From Planktotalea frisia (GTDB lineage: Bacteria; Pseudomonadota; Alphaproteobacteria; Rhodobacterales; Rhodobacteraceae), in contig NZ_MLCB01000186.1 in the NCBI RefSeq assembly GCF_001890925.1, positions 1-64,000 on the forward strand: a stretch of DNA of 64,000 nt. The letters run 5' to 3'. The stretch's first letter is position 1; each line of letters starts with the position of its first letter. Below the pieces are notes generated by a model. That model was not told the origin of the DNA and did no database searches. It saw only the letters and a program-made list of their open reading frames with translations. Of this stretch, positions 16,803 to 25,097 are shown piece by piece. The translations under genes were made by a program, and so were the position numbers.

Positions 16803-18460
16803 CCACTTTTCGCCAGCCACTTTCCAGGCGCGATCAGGTTGGTGTCCTGCATCACTTCGATCAAATTGATCCCACCGCGCGCACGTGCATCCCTGAGCGC
16901 GGGCTTGAATTCATCCACGTTTTCAACTCGAACAGCATACGCTCCGAAGGAACGCGCAAAGTCACAGAAATCAGGGTTGATCATCTCCGTACCTGACACA
17001 CGGCCCGGAAATTCGCGTTCCTGATGCGCACGGATCGTACCGTATCGCGCGTTATTGACTACGATCACGGTCAGGCGCAGATCGTGTTGCGCGGCTGTCG
17101 CAAGCTCTTGACAGGTCATCATAAAACACCCGTCTCCAGCTATAGCATAGACCTCGCGTTCGGGCGCACTGACCGCTGCGGCGACACCGGCGGGCAGGCC
17201 GTATCCCATTGAGCCAGAGGTGGGCGCAAGCTGTGATCCAGCGCTGCGATATTTATAGAAACGATGCAGCCATGCAGCGTAATTGCCTGCTCCATTGCAC
17301 AAGATAGCGTCGTCGGGCAGCGCTTCGTTCAGGTGTGCAAAGATGGGCGCGAGCGGATCATCAGCGACGGCTTCGGGCGATATGTAACTCTCGAACCTTC
17401 GGCGCAATTCTTGAGTGCGCATGCTGAAATCTGCCTCTGCGATTGGATCCCAATCCGCCATTGCCGCACAAAAACTCTCCATATCCGCCGCAAGCCCAAG
17501 GGCGGGCTCATAGACGCGACCGAGCTCTTCTGGCTGCGGGAATACATGCACCAGATCTTGCTCGATCACAGGTGGTTTGAGCCATGTATACCCCTGCGTC
17601 GTCATTTCACCCAACCGCGGACCAATCGCGAGCAGCAGGTCCGTTTCGGCCAAAGCCTCTTTGAGATACGGCGTTGGGCCGACACTGAAATGACCCACAT
17701 AATTTGGATGATTGTTATTCATCAACGCTTGGCATCGCAGAGAGACCGTTACGGGCAGCCCTTGCTTTTGAGCAAAGCTTTCAAGGGCATTTATGCCCTT
17801 CTCGGTCCAACCACCGCCGCCTGCCATGATCAGTGGTTTTTTCGCTGACGCTAACCGCTCTCGCAACTCGCCCATTGCATCTACGCTAGGTTGATATCGC
17901 GGCGCAGTCACTTTGCGTGGGGCTTTTGGAACGGCAATGTCTTCATAGAGCATGTCCTCCGGTAGCGCCAAAACTACAGGGCCGGGACGCCCTGACAAAG
18001 CCACGCGATAAGCCCTCGAAATATATTCCTGAAGGCGCGAAGGGTCATCAATTTCGGCGACCCATTTGGCGACTTGACCAAACATGCGACGGTAGTCAAG
18101 CTCTTGAAAAGCCTCACGCTCTACCATTTCACGCGCCACTTGACCGATGAACATAATCATCGGGGTGCTATCTTGATAGGCCACATGCAAACCCGCGCTT
18201 GCGTTCGTCGCCCCGGGGCCACGCGTGACCATGCAAATACCGGCTCGCCCCGTCAATTTAGCATGCGCATCCGCAGCCATCGCAGCCCCACCTTCCTGAC
18301 GACAGGTGATAAAGGCGATCTCGTCCTCGCGCTCATAGAGTGCATCTAAAACAGGCAAATAGCTCTCACCGGGTACGCCAAAGACATGGGTGCTGCCCTG
18401 CGCCACCAAAAGATCCACAAGATGATCCGCCGCGCGGCGTGTGTTTGCTTGAGAGGTCAT
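16799..18460 (-). CDS. Thiamine-diphosphate enzyme, acetolactate-synthase-like
   Basis: The 553-residue protein has the three ThDP-enzyme domains. The N-terminal PYR domain carries the catalytic glutamate in GVPGESYLPVL near residue 29. The central domain has the FAD/ADP-fold remnant (KKPLIMAGGGGWTEKG near 210). The C-terminal PP domain has the ThDP motif GDGCFMMTCQELATA with the closing VVNN near 440-470. It lacks an adjacent regulatory subunit (ilvN), and ilv genes are not nearby, so it is more likely a catabolic relative such as a sulfoacetaldehyde, glyoxylate or benzoylformate-type enzyme than the biosynthetic IlvB. The substrate is unknown. Confidence 0.85.
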   Translation of the reverse strand: MTSQANTRRAADHLVDLLVAQGSTHVFGVPGESYLPVLDALYEREDEIAFITCRQEGGAAMAADAHAKLTGRAGICMVTRGPGATNASAGLHVAYQDSTPMIMFIGQVAREMVEREAFQELDYRRMFGQVAKWVAEIDDPSRLQEYISRAYRVALSGRPGPVVLALPEDMLYEDIAVPKAPRKVTAPRYQPSVDAMGELRERLASAKKPLIMAGGGGWTEKGINALESFAQKQGLPVTVSLRCQALMNNNHPNYVGHFSVGPTPYLKEALAETDLLLAIGPRLGEMTTQGYTWLKPPVIEQDLVHVFPQPEELGRVYEPALGLAADMESFCAAMADWDPIAEADFSMRTQELRRRFESYISPEAVADDPLAPIFAHLNEALPDDAILCNGAGNYAAWLHRFYKYRSAGSQLAPTSGSMGYGLPAGVAAAVSAPEREVYAIAGDGCFMMTCQELATAAQHDLRLTVIVVNNARYGTIRAHQEREFPGRVSGTEMINPDFCDFARSFGAYAVRVENVDEFKPALRDARARGGINLIEVMQDTNLIAPGKWLAKSG

Positions 18461-18621
18461 GACGGATCCTTATTTGACGAAGCAACGGTCTTCAAAGAGA
18501 CCATACTCAAGCCTTGCTGTAAAAGAAAAGCGGAACCTTTTGAGCATGACGGTTTCGCGCTTGCATACGAATGCAACATAAATCAAACCTCTTAGAACAG
18601 CTGCCTGAACGGATCAAAACG

Positions 18622-19623
18622 ATGTCCCAATTTCAATCAGAAAAACGCTTGATTTTAGATTATTACGCCGCGCTTGATGCTGCAGATGGCGACGCAATCG
18701 TAGATATTTTACGAAGCTATACCGCGAACGCCTACACTTGGCGCGCATTTCATCCGTTCCATTTGCAAACTGACGTACATGAAATCTCACGTCTGTTTTG
18801 GCAGCCTTTCCGATACGCCATAACGCGCATGCAACGGCGTATGGATGTTTTATTCGCAGGTACCAATTTTATGGGTGATGACGGCTCTGTCTGGGTCTGC
18901 TCCATGGGGCATTTGATGGGACTTTTTGATGCGCCTTGGCTCGGCATTCAGCCCACACAAAAGATGGTGATGCTGCGCTACGCAGAGTTCCATAAGGTCG
19001 TGGATGGCAAGATCGCTGAGACCGCCTTTTACTTCGACATCCCGCATCTGATGATGCAGGCGGGCTATTCTCCGTTCAAGAGCCAGACAGCTGCACATAT
19101 GGTGCAACCAGGTCCTGCCCCCCATGATGCACTTTTGTTTGATGATGCTGACCCCGCCGAGGGGCAAAAGACAATGACTTGCATAAACGCAATGATCAGC
19201 GACTTGGGGACTTGGCAAAAAGGTTTGCCACTTGAGGAAGAGCTCGCGTTGACGTGGCATGATGACATGATCTGGTGGGGCCCAGCAGGGATCGGCGCGA
19301 CCTACACGATTGAACGCTACGCCAAGCAGCATTCTGGTCCGTTTCGCGCAGCATTTAGTGATCGTTCCGGCACGGGTCACATCGCACGGATCGCGGAGGG
19401 TCATTATAGCGGGTTCTTTGGGTGGCCGAACTTCAAAGCCAGGCCAACAGGTGGTTTCTTGGGGCTGCCACCAAGCGATAAGAGCTGCGAATTTCGCGTG
19501 ATCGACATTTATCGACGCGAAGGCGATAAACTGAAGGAGAACTGGATTTTCATCGATTTACTGCATTTTTTCAATCAGTTGGACGTGGACATTCTGGGCG
19601 AGCTGAAAGGGCCAACGACATGA
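18622..19623 (+). CDS. Double SnoaL/NTF2-like domain protein
   Basis: The protein has 333 residues from MSQFQSEKRLI. Two SnoaL-like alpha+beta cone folds are suggested by the recurrence of WxxFxPF / GHLMG-type segments: residues about 10-150 (DYYAALDAADGD, WVCSMGHLMGLF) and 190-325 (LTWHDDMIWWGPAGIGATYTI, IARIAEGHYSGFFGWPNF). Such folds act as cyclases, isomerases or binding proteins for polyketide-like or aromatic substrates. The frame is open 17 codons upstream, but that part looks noncoding. It ends in an ATGA overlap with the amidohydrolase, which suggests that both act on one substrate. The specific reaction is unknown. Confidence 0.78.
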   Translation: MSQFQSEKRLILDYYAALDAADGDAIVDILRSYTANAYTWRAFHPFHLQTDVHEISRLFWQPFRYAITRMQRRMDVLFAGTNFMGDDGSVWVCSMGHLMGLFDAPWLGIQPTQKMVMLRYAEFHKVVDGKIAETAFYFDIPHLMMQAGYSPFKSQTAAHMVQPGPAPHDALLFDDADPAEGQKTMTCINAMISDLGTWQKGLPLEEELALTWHDDMIWWGPAGIGATYTIERYAKQHSGPFRAAFSDRSGTGHIARIAEGHYSGFFGWPNFKARPTGGFLGLPPSDKSCEFRVIDIYRREGDKLKENWIFIDLLHFFNQLDVDILGELKGPTT

Positions 19624-20492
19624 GCTTTATTGACGCGCATCATCATCTTTGGGATCTCAAAACGGTAGATTATCCTTGGCTCAATGCTTCGGGTGTTGAG
19701 CGATTTTTCGGCAATCCGGCCCCTATTCAACGCAACTATTTGCTCGATGAGTTTAGCGGCAGTGCGCGTTTGCAAGGGTTCACAAAGTCCGTGCATATCC
19801 AGGTCGGTGCAGCGGATGCTTGGGAAGAAGCGCGTTGGGTTCAGAGCATTGCGGACGCAAATCCTGAGTGGCCGATGGCACAGGTGGTGTTTTGTGATTT
19901 GACCGCACCTGACCTAAACGCACAACTGGATCGGTTCCAGACGCTATCCACCGTACGCGGCGTGCGACAAATCATCGGGCGCGCTCCCAGCGAAGATGCG
20001 CAGACGGGGACTAACGAACTGCTCGGATCCGATGCGTTTTTGCAAGGGCTGAAACTTGCAGGTGCGCGCGGGCTGTCCTTTGATTTGCAGCTTATCCCAG
20101 AATTGATGCCCGCGATGAGCGAGATTGCAAAAGCTGCGAGCGAAACGCAGATTGCCTTGTGCCACGCCGGCTCACCCCATGATCGCTCTTCTGAAGGTTT
20201 GAAATCATATGCGAAGGCCCTTGAGGGGCTATCAAATCTCGATAATGTCACTTGCAAGCTCTCGGGTCTTGGAATGTTTGATCACGGATGGACCGTTGAA
20301 AGCATGCGCCCTGTCGTAGAAATTTGCCTCGAGCAGTTTGGTTCAACGCGCTGTATGTTCGGGTCTAACTTTCCCGTGGACATGCTCTATTCAGACTATG
20401 ATCGCCTCGCGCAGAGCTACTTTGAGATCATCCCAGAAAGTCTGCACAACGATGTGTTTGAAAACACCGCTGCGCAGTTCTATCAGCTCTAA
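19620..20492 (+). CDS. Amidohydrolase_2 family hydrolase (sugar-lactonase-like)
   Basis: The 290-residue TIM-barrel protein begins MSFIDAHHHLWDL, the metal-binding HxH strand of the amidohydrolase_2 family. The late Asp strand is GSNFPVDMLY near residue 250. Within this family, short members with the N-terminal DAHxHxWD sequence include L-fucono-1,5-lactonase and L-rhamnono-lactonase. An SDR and an FAH-family hydrolase that could act later in such a pathway are 24 kb away. An alternative role with its coupled SnoaL partner cannot be excluded. The stop overlaps the convergent cydB stop (CTAA). Confidence 0.85.
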   Translation: MSFIDAHHHLWDLKTVDYPWLNASGVERFFGNPAPIQRNYLLDEFSGSARLQGFTKSVHIQVGAADAWEEARWVQSIADANPEWPMAQVVFCDLTAPDLNAQLDRFQTLSTVRGVRQIIGRAPSEDAQTGTNELLGSDAFLQGLKLAGARGLSFDLQLIPELMPAMSEIAKAASETQIALCHAGSPHDRSSEGLKSYAKALEGLSNLDNVTCKLSGLGMFDHGWTVESMRPVVEICLEQFGSTRCMFGSNFPVDMLYSDYDRLAQSYFEIIPESLHNDVFENTAAQFYQL

Positions 20493-21505
20493 TCGTAGCG
20501 CAGTTCCATCGCCTTGCCGCGGAAAATGTAGTAAGATAGCACTGTGTAGCCAATGATCGCAGGCAGCACGAAAAGCGTGCCGAGCAAGATGATGAACAAG
20601 CTCTCCGGTGCCGACGCAGATTCGTAGATGGTTAATTTGTCCGGCACCACATAGGGGTAGAACGAATATGCCATGCCCGTGTAGGCCAAGGTGAACAAAG
20701 CGGTCGCGGCTGCAAAAGGTGTCCACGAATAGCGGTCATTCTCAAACGGCATGCGGCGGAGTTGGATCCAGAGGAATACGACCAACACGCCTGAGAGAAT
20801 TGGCAGCGGCGACAGATAAAGTATCTCAGGAAAGCTGAACCATTTATCAAAGATCCGCGTGCTTACAAAAGGAGTCGCGAGTGAGATAGAGCCAATCCCA
20901 AGGATCAGCCCCCACATCCCGCCTTTGGCCCAACGCACGGAATGCAATTGCAGAGCACCGTCCGTCTTCCAGATCAGCCAAACTGCGCCGATAAAACTGT
21001 ACCCAACGGTTAAGAAAACAGCTGTAAGCAACGCAAAACCAACATGCGGTAGCGTCCATGTCAGGCCCATCACATACATGCCGAGCATGAAGCCTTGGCT
21101 GAGAGAAGCCATCAAAGAGCCCGCAAAGAATGCGCCATTCCAAAGGGGCTTCTGCGCAATAGGGGCTTTCGCGCGCATCTCGAACGAAACACCGCGCAGA
21201 ATGAGGCCAACTAGCATGATGAACACAGGCAAGTAGAGCGCCGTAAGGATCAAACCGTGCGCAGGTGGGAACGCGACGAGCAACAAACCAATCGCCAAAA
21301 CCAGCCATGTCTCGTTGGCATCCCAAAACGGCCCGATCGAGGCAACGAGACGGTCTTTCTCATCATCTTCGGCCAAGGGCATCAGCAAGCCAACGCCCAA
21401 ATCAAACCCATCTAGAACAACGTAAATCAAGATCGACAAGCCCATGAGCGAAGCAAAGGTCCAAGGCAGCCAGACGGCGGGGTCTCCGAAAAAGTCCATG
21501 TTCAT
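20489..21505 (-). CDS. cydB: Cytochrome bd-type ubiquinol oxidase subunit II
   Basis: The 338-residue integral membrane subunit has eight to nine hydrophobic helices. The N-terminus LSILIYVVLDGFDLGVGLL and the segment DANETWLVLAIGLLLVAFPPAHG near residue 60 are hallmarks of CydB. With CydA it forms the quinol oxidase. Its ATG overlaps the cydA stop by four bases. Downstream there is no room for a cydX small subunit, because the stop overlaps the convergent amidohydrolase gene. Confidence 0.96.
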   Translation of the reverse strand: MNMDFFGDPAVWLPWTFASLMGLSILIYVVLDGFDLGVGLLMPLAEDDEKDRLVASIGPFWDANETWLVLAIGLLLVAFPPAHGLILTALYLPVFIMLVGLILRGVSFEMRAKAPIAQKPLWNGAFFAGSLMASLSQGFMLGMYVMGLTWTLPHVGFALLTAVFLTVGYSFIGAVWLIWKTDGALQLHSVRWAKGGMWGLILGIGSISLATPFVSTRIFDKWFSFPEILYLSPLPILSGVLVVFLWIQLRRMPFENDRYSWTPFAAATALFTLAYTGMAYSFYPYVVPDKLTIYESASAPESLFIILLGTLFVLPAIIGYTVLSYYIFRGKAMELRYD

Positions 21506-22890
21506 TTCCCCGGCTGCAAGACTGGCACATCAGTCGTCCCACCGCGCGGGTACTGGCGGCTCGTGAGCGGCTCGCCTCGTGTCGCCCTGCGCGCGAGGTA
21601 AGTGATGACGCCCATATATGCGATGATCAGTGAGGCGTAGATCACCAAATAGCCGATGAGCGTACTCAAAACCATGCCAGCAGGCACATCGCTTACCGCG
21701 TCTTTAGTTGACAAGACACCTTGTACGAGCCATGGCTGACGCCCGATCTCGGTAGTGTACCAGCCTGCCAATGTGGCGATCCATCCACTGAAACTCATCG
21801 CGCTGAAAGCAATCAACGGAAGTTTCGGCATATTTCCTGCGCCATATTTGCGCAACATCACCACTCCTGCCCAAGAGAGCAACAGCATCGCAACACCTGT
21901 TCCGATCATAATGCGGAAACTAAAGAAGACCGCAGAGACGCGAGGGTGCATGATTGTGCCATCTTCTTCCACGAAGTCGTTAAGGCCCGGAACCACACCG
22001 TCTGCTTTGTGTTTCAGGATATAAGATGCGCCATTAGGGATCGAAATTTCAAAGTGATTAGTGCGATTTTCCTGATCTGGGATGGCGAATAAAACGAGTG
22101 GCACGTTAGAACGTGTCTCCCAGTTTCCCTCCATCGCGGCGACTTTGGCGGGCTGATATTCCAGCGTGTTCAAGCCGTGCATGTCACCTGCAAGGATTTG
22201 TAACGGGATCAAGCCAGCAGCTGCAATGATGCCTACGCGCAGTGCAGATTTCACGTCTTCACCCTTGTCCCCCCATAGCATTCTGAGAGCGGAAATACCT
22301 GCGATCAAGAACGCGACGGTTAGGCCTGAGGCAAGCATCATGTGCACAAAACGATATGGCATCGATGGGTTAAACACGATTTCAAACCAGTTGGTTGCAT
22401 GCACGACACCGTCGATCAGCTCGTAGCCCTGCGGGGTGTGCATCCATGAGTTCAAAACGATAATCCAGAAGGTCGACATGGTCGTGCCAAACGCCACCAA
22501 GAAGGTCGCGAGCGTGTGCACCCATGACTTCACTTTGGACGCACCGAACAGCATAATCCCGAGGAAAACCGCCTCTAGGAAAAAGGCCGTCATGATCTCG
22601 TAGGCGAGCAATGGCCCCGCAACATTACCAACGGTTTCCATGAAACCCGGCCAGTTTGTACCAAATTGAAAAGACATAGTGATGCCAGAGACGACACCCA
22701 TCGCGAAGGAAAGCGCAAAGACCTTCACCCAGAACATGTAGGCATCCATCCATTTGCGATCCCCCGTCGCGCTGAAGCGCAACTTGAAGAACAGAAGCAT
22801 CCAGCCCAAAGCGATCGTAATCGTCGGGAAGAGGATGTGAAATGAGATGTTTGCACCGAACTGGATGCGAGAGAGCAGAAGCGTGTCCAC
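21502..22890 (-). CDS. cydA: Cytochrome bd-type ubiquinol oxidase subunit I (CIO-like)
   Basis: CydA carries haems b558, b595 and d and oxidises quinol at the periplasmic side. The 462-residue protein has the invariant GRQPW near residue 390, H in MDTLLLSRIQFGANISFHILFP (N-terminal helix) and M in SFAMGVVSG. The Q loop is short, as in the cyanide-insensitive CioA group. The start is GTG at 22890 with GGAG eight bases before it; there is no upstream in-frame ATG that fits. No cydDC genes are present nearby. An oxygen-scavenging or stress role is likely beside the cbb3 oxidase 15 kb away. I see no full FNR box upstream. Confidence 0.96.
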   Translation of the reverse strand: MDTLLLSRIQFGANISFHILFPTITIALGWMLLFFKLRFSATGDRKWMDAYMFWVKVFALSFAMGVVSGITMSFQFGTNWPGFMETVGNVAGPLLAYEIMTAFFLEAVFLGIMLFGASKVKSWVHTLATFLVAFGTTMSTFWIIVLNSWMHTPQGYELIDGVVHATNWFEIVFNPSMPYRFVHMMLASGLTVAFLIAGISALRMLWGDKGEDVKSALRVGIIAAAGLIPLQILAGDMHGLNTLEYQPAKVAAMEGNWETRSNVPLVLFAIPDQENRTNHFEISIPNGASYILKHKADGVVPGLNDFVEEDGTIMHPRVSAVFFSFRIMIGTGVAMLLLSWAGVVMLRKYGAGNMPKLPLIAFSAMSFSGWIATLAGWYTTEIGRQPWLVQGVLSTKDAVSDVPAGMVLSTLIGYLVIYASLIIAYMGVITYLARRATRGEPLTSRQYPRGGTTDVPVLQPGK

Positions 22891-23043
22891 CGAGTTTACT
22901 CCGTTTTCAAAACCAAGTTTATTGTCTTGGTAGAGAGGTAGTGTGGAAACGCCGCGAACAATGCGTCTGCGACAATCTGCGCCCAGCGTTTTGACACGCT
23001 TAAGGGCACCAGATTAATCAAACGTGAAGTTAAAAAGCTAATG

Positions 23044-23754
23044 CTATGTTTTGTGCGTCTCAAAGAACCGCGCGATGCTCTGTCCATAGGTCTGCGTATC
23101 AGCTTTCACCAACATCGATGCACGCGCGGCATCACCGACACCGACAGGCAGTTTGGGCGCATATTCCTCGATCAAAGCACTCATAAAAGCATGGCTCATC
23201 TCTGGATGATTTTGCGTCGTGAAGACCTTATTTTCAATGTGAAACCCTGTGATCGCGCAGGCCTCTGATACGCTCAGAATCTCTGCGCCATCAGGTAAAC
23301 CCGTCACCGCCTCAACGTGCGCGGCGTATTGCGCGAAGGGGCTAGGAAGCTGCGACATCCAAGCGACCTGTTTGCACACCTCAGAATGCGCAACACCAAA
23401 GACCCAACCTGCTGGATTTGCCTCGACCGTTCCACCTAGTGCGAGTGCAATCGCTTGATGACCGTAACATGCGCCAAACATCGGAATGCGCGCGGCGTAA
23501 ATCTCGCGGATCAGATCGAGCAACCGTGCAACCCATGGATCAGTGTCATGCACCGACGCGGGACTACCGGTGATCATAACACCATCAAACGCATCAATGT
23601 CATCGGGGAACACATCGTCCTTTACCGAAAACGAAGTCACCTGCCATTCCGGGCGCACCAAATGGACCAAATCCGCAAACTTCTCGCCATCTTTCGGATG
23701 CCTTTGTGCAAATTCACTTTCATCCGTGTTGGTCATCAAAACCGCGAGCTGCAT
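23044..23754 (-). CDS. Class I glutamine amidotransferase / gamma-glutamyl hydrolase-like protein
   Basis: The 236-residue single-domain protein has an intact GATase-1 triad: C96 in FGACYGHQAIA, H183 and E185 in NHPEM. It belongs to the stand-alone GMP-synthase-glutaminase-like group, which lacks a fused synthase. Such enzymes release glutamate from glutamine or from gamma-glutamyl amides. It faces the cytochrome P450 gene across 69 bases and the glutamine-synthetase-like gene follows that, so a gamma-glutamylation cycle is a reasonable hypothesis: the ligase adds glutamate and this enzyme removes it. PuuD has the same role in putrescine use, but its sequence motif differs. Confidence 0.85.
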   Translation of the reverse strand: MQLAVLMTNTDESEFAQRHPKDGEKFADLVHLVRPEWQVTSFSVKDDVFPDDIDAFDGVMITGSPASVHDTDPWVARLLDLIREIYAARIPMFGACYGHQAIALALGGTVEANPAGWVFGVAHSEVCKQVAWMSQLPSPFAQYAAHVEAVTGLPDGAEILSVSEACAITGFHIENKVFTTQNHPEMSHAFMSALIEEYAPKLPVGVGDAARASMLVKADTQTYGQSIARFFETHKT

Positions 23755-23787
23755 GAAAGGGCTTTCCTTTTGAAGTCATCTATTTAT

Positions 23788-23811
23788 GGTTTTGAAACCT
23801 AGAGCAAAACC
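23788..23811. promoter_or_regulatory. Inverted repeat in the divergent amidotransferase/P450 promoter region
   Basis: GGTTTTGAAACC (23788-23799) is a 10-of-12 palindrome, and a second copy of the right arm in the form AAAACC ends at 23811. It lies in the middle of the 69-base gap between two divergent start codons. It would suit a repressor controlling both genes; no regulator gene is adjacent. Confidence 0.35.
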
Positions 23812-23823
23812 AAGGCCAACGAA

Positions 23824-25083
23824 ATGACGATCTGGACGCCCACTGACGATGGATTTGCTGACCTGACCAGCCACGACACGTTTATGAATGGCGCGCCGCA
23901 CAACACCTTCGCACGGTTGCGCCGCGATGACCCTGTAAGTTGGACAGAATGGGGCGGTGGTAAAGGGTTTTGGTCGATTACGCGTTACGACGACATTCTA
24001 GAAATGAACCGCAACACAAAAGTGTTTTCTTCGGCCCAAGGCATCCGGATGGAGGATCAAAGTTACGAGGAATACCTCGCACGGCGCACCTTTCAAGAGA
24101 CCGATCCGCCCGAGCATATGCAAATGCGGATCAAACTGGCGAAGGCGTTTTCCAAAGGGGTCATTGAGCAATTTGAAGAGGATCTGCGCGCGATCAGCAC
24201 TGATATTCTCGACGAGGTTCTGCAAAACGAAAGCTTTGATGCAACCAAGACCATCGCGCGCGAATTGCCAATGCGCATGCTGGGCCGCATCCTTGGAACA
24301 CCCGACGAGGACCTACCATGGCTCGTAGAAAAGGGCGACGCGTTGATCGCCAATACGGACCCTGATTTCACCGCTCATGTGATGGACAAAATGAGCACGG
24401 ATGAATTTCGCATGATGCCGTTCAACTCGCCCGCTGGTGCAGAGCTATATGCCTACGCCAAGGATCTGATGGAGAAGAAAAACGCCAGCGGCGAAACCGA
24501 CGGCATCCTGCATTTGATCTTGCAACCCAGCCCCGATGGCAGCGTGATTTCCGAGACCGAATTTCGCAACTTCTTTTGCCTGCTTGTAGCCGCTGGCAAT
24601 GACACAACGCGCTACTCTATCTCGGCAGGCATGCAGGCGATGTGCCATCAGCCCGAACTGCTTGGCCAAATGAAAGAGGGCGGCGCGATTTGGGACACGA
24701 TGGCAGATGAAGTCATTCGTTGGGCCACGCCCGCGCTCTATTTTCGTCGCACCGCCACGCAAGACCATGAGATGCACGGCAAAACCATCCGCGAGGGCGA
24801 CAAGGTGCTCTACTGGTTCGCCTCTGGCAATCGCGACGAGAGCTATTTCACCGACCCTATGCGCGTTGATCTGATGCGCAATCCGAACAAGCATCTCGCC
24901 TTTGGCTTGGGCGGCCCGCATCTGTGCCTTGGCATGTGGCTTGCGCGTTTAGAGGTCACCGTTTTGTTTCAGGAACTCAGCAAACGCATCAGCCATATAG
25001 AAGCTGATGGAGATCAAAAATTCCTCCGCTCGAACTTTGTTGGTGGGATCAAATCATTACCAGTGCGCATCAAGCGCGCCTGA
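23824..25083 (+). CDS. Cytochrome P450
   Basis: The 419-residue soluble bacterial P450 has all core motifs. The I helix oxygen-binding segment is AAGNDTT at 256-262, the ExxR pair is E296/R299, and the haem loop FGLGGPHLCLG at 360-370 has C368 as the thiolate ligand. There is no signal peptide or membrane anchor. It needs a ferredoxin and reductase, neither of which is encoded in the window. The gene is followed after 14 bases by the glutamine-synthetase-like gene, with which it is probably cotranscribed. In look it is nearer to CYP families acting on aliphatic or sterol-like substrates than to CYP105, but the substrate is unknown. Confidence 0.94.
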   Translation: MTIWTPTDDGFADLTSHDTFMNGAPHNTFARLRRDDPVSWTEWGGGKGFWSITRYDDILEMNRNTKVFSSAQGIRMEDQSYEEYLARRTFQETDPPEHMQMRIKLAKAFSKGVIEQFEEDLRAISTDILDEVLQNESFDATKTIARELPMRMLGRILGTPDEDLPWLVEKGDALIANTDPDFTAHVMDKMSTDEFRMMPFNSPAGAELYAYAKDLMEKKNASGETDGILHLILQPSPDGSVISETEFRNFFCLLVAAGNDTTRYSISAGMQAMCHQPELLGQMKEGGAIWDTMADEVIRWATPALYFRRTATQDHEMHGKTIREGDKVLYWFASGNRDESYFTDPMRVDLMRNPNKHLAFGLGGPHLCLGMWLARLEVTVLFQELSKRISHIEADGDQKFLRSNFVGGIKSLPVRIKRA

Positions 25084-25097
25084 CAGGGAGAGACGAC

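Noticed and set aside
18474-18507. TTGACG ... CATACT promoter between the ThDP gene and the SnoaL gene
   Set aside because: The spacer of 22 bases is too long for a sigma-70-type promoter.
22891-23043. FNR box before cydA
   Set aside because: ATTAATCAAA near 23013 contains one half-site, but the other half does not match TTGAT at the required distance.
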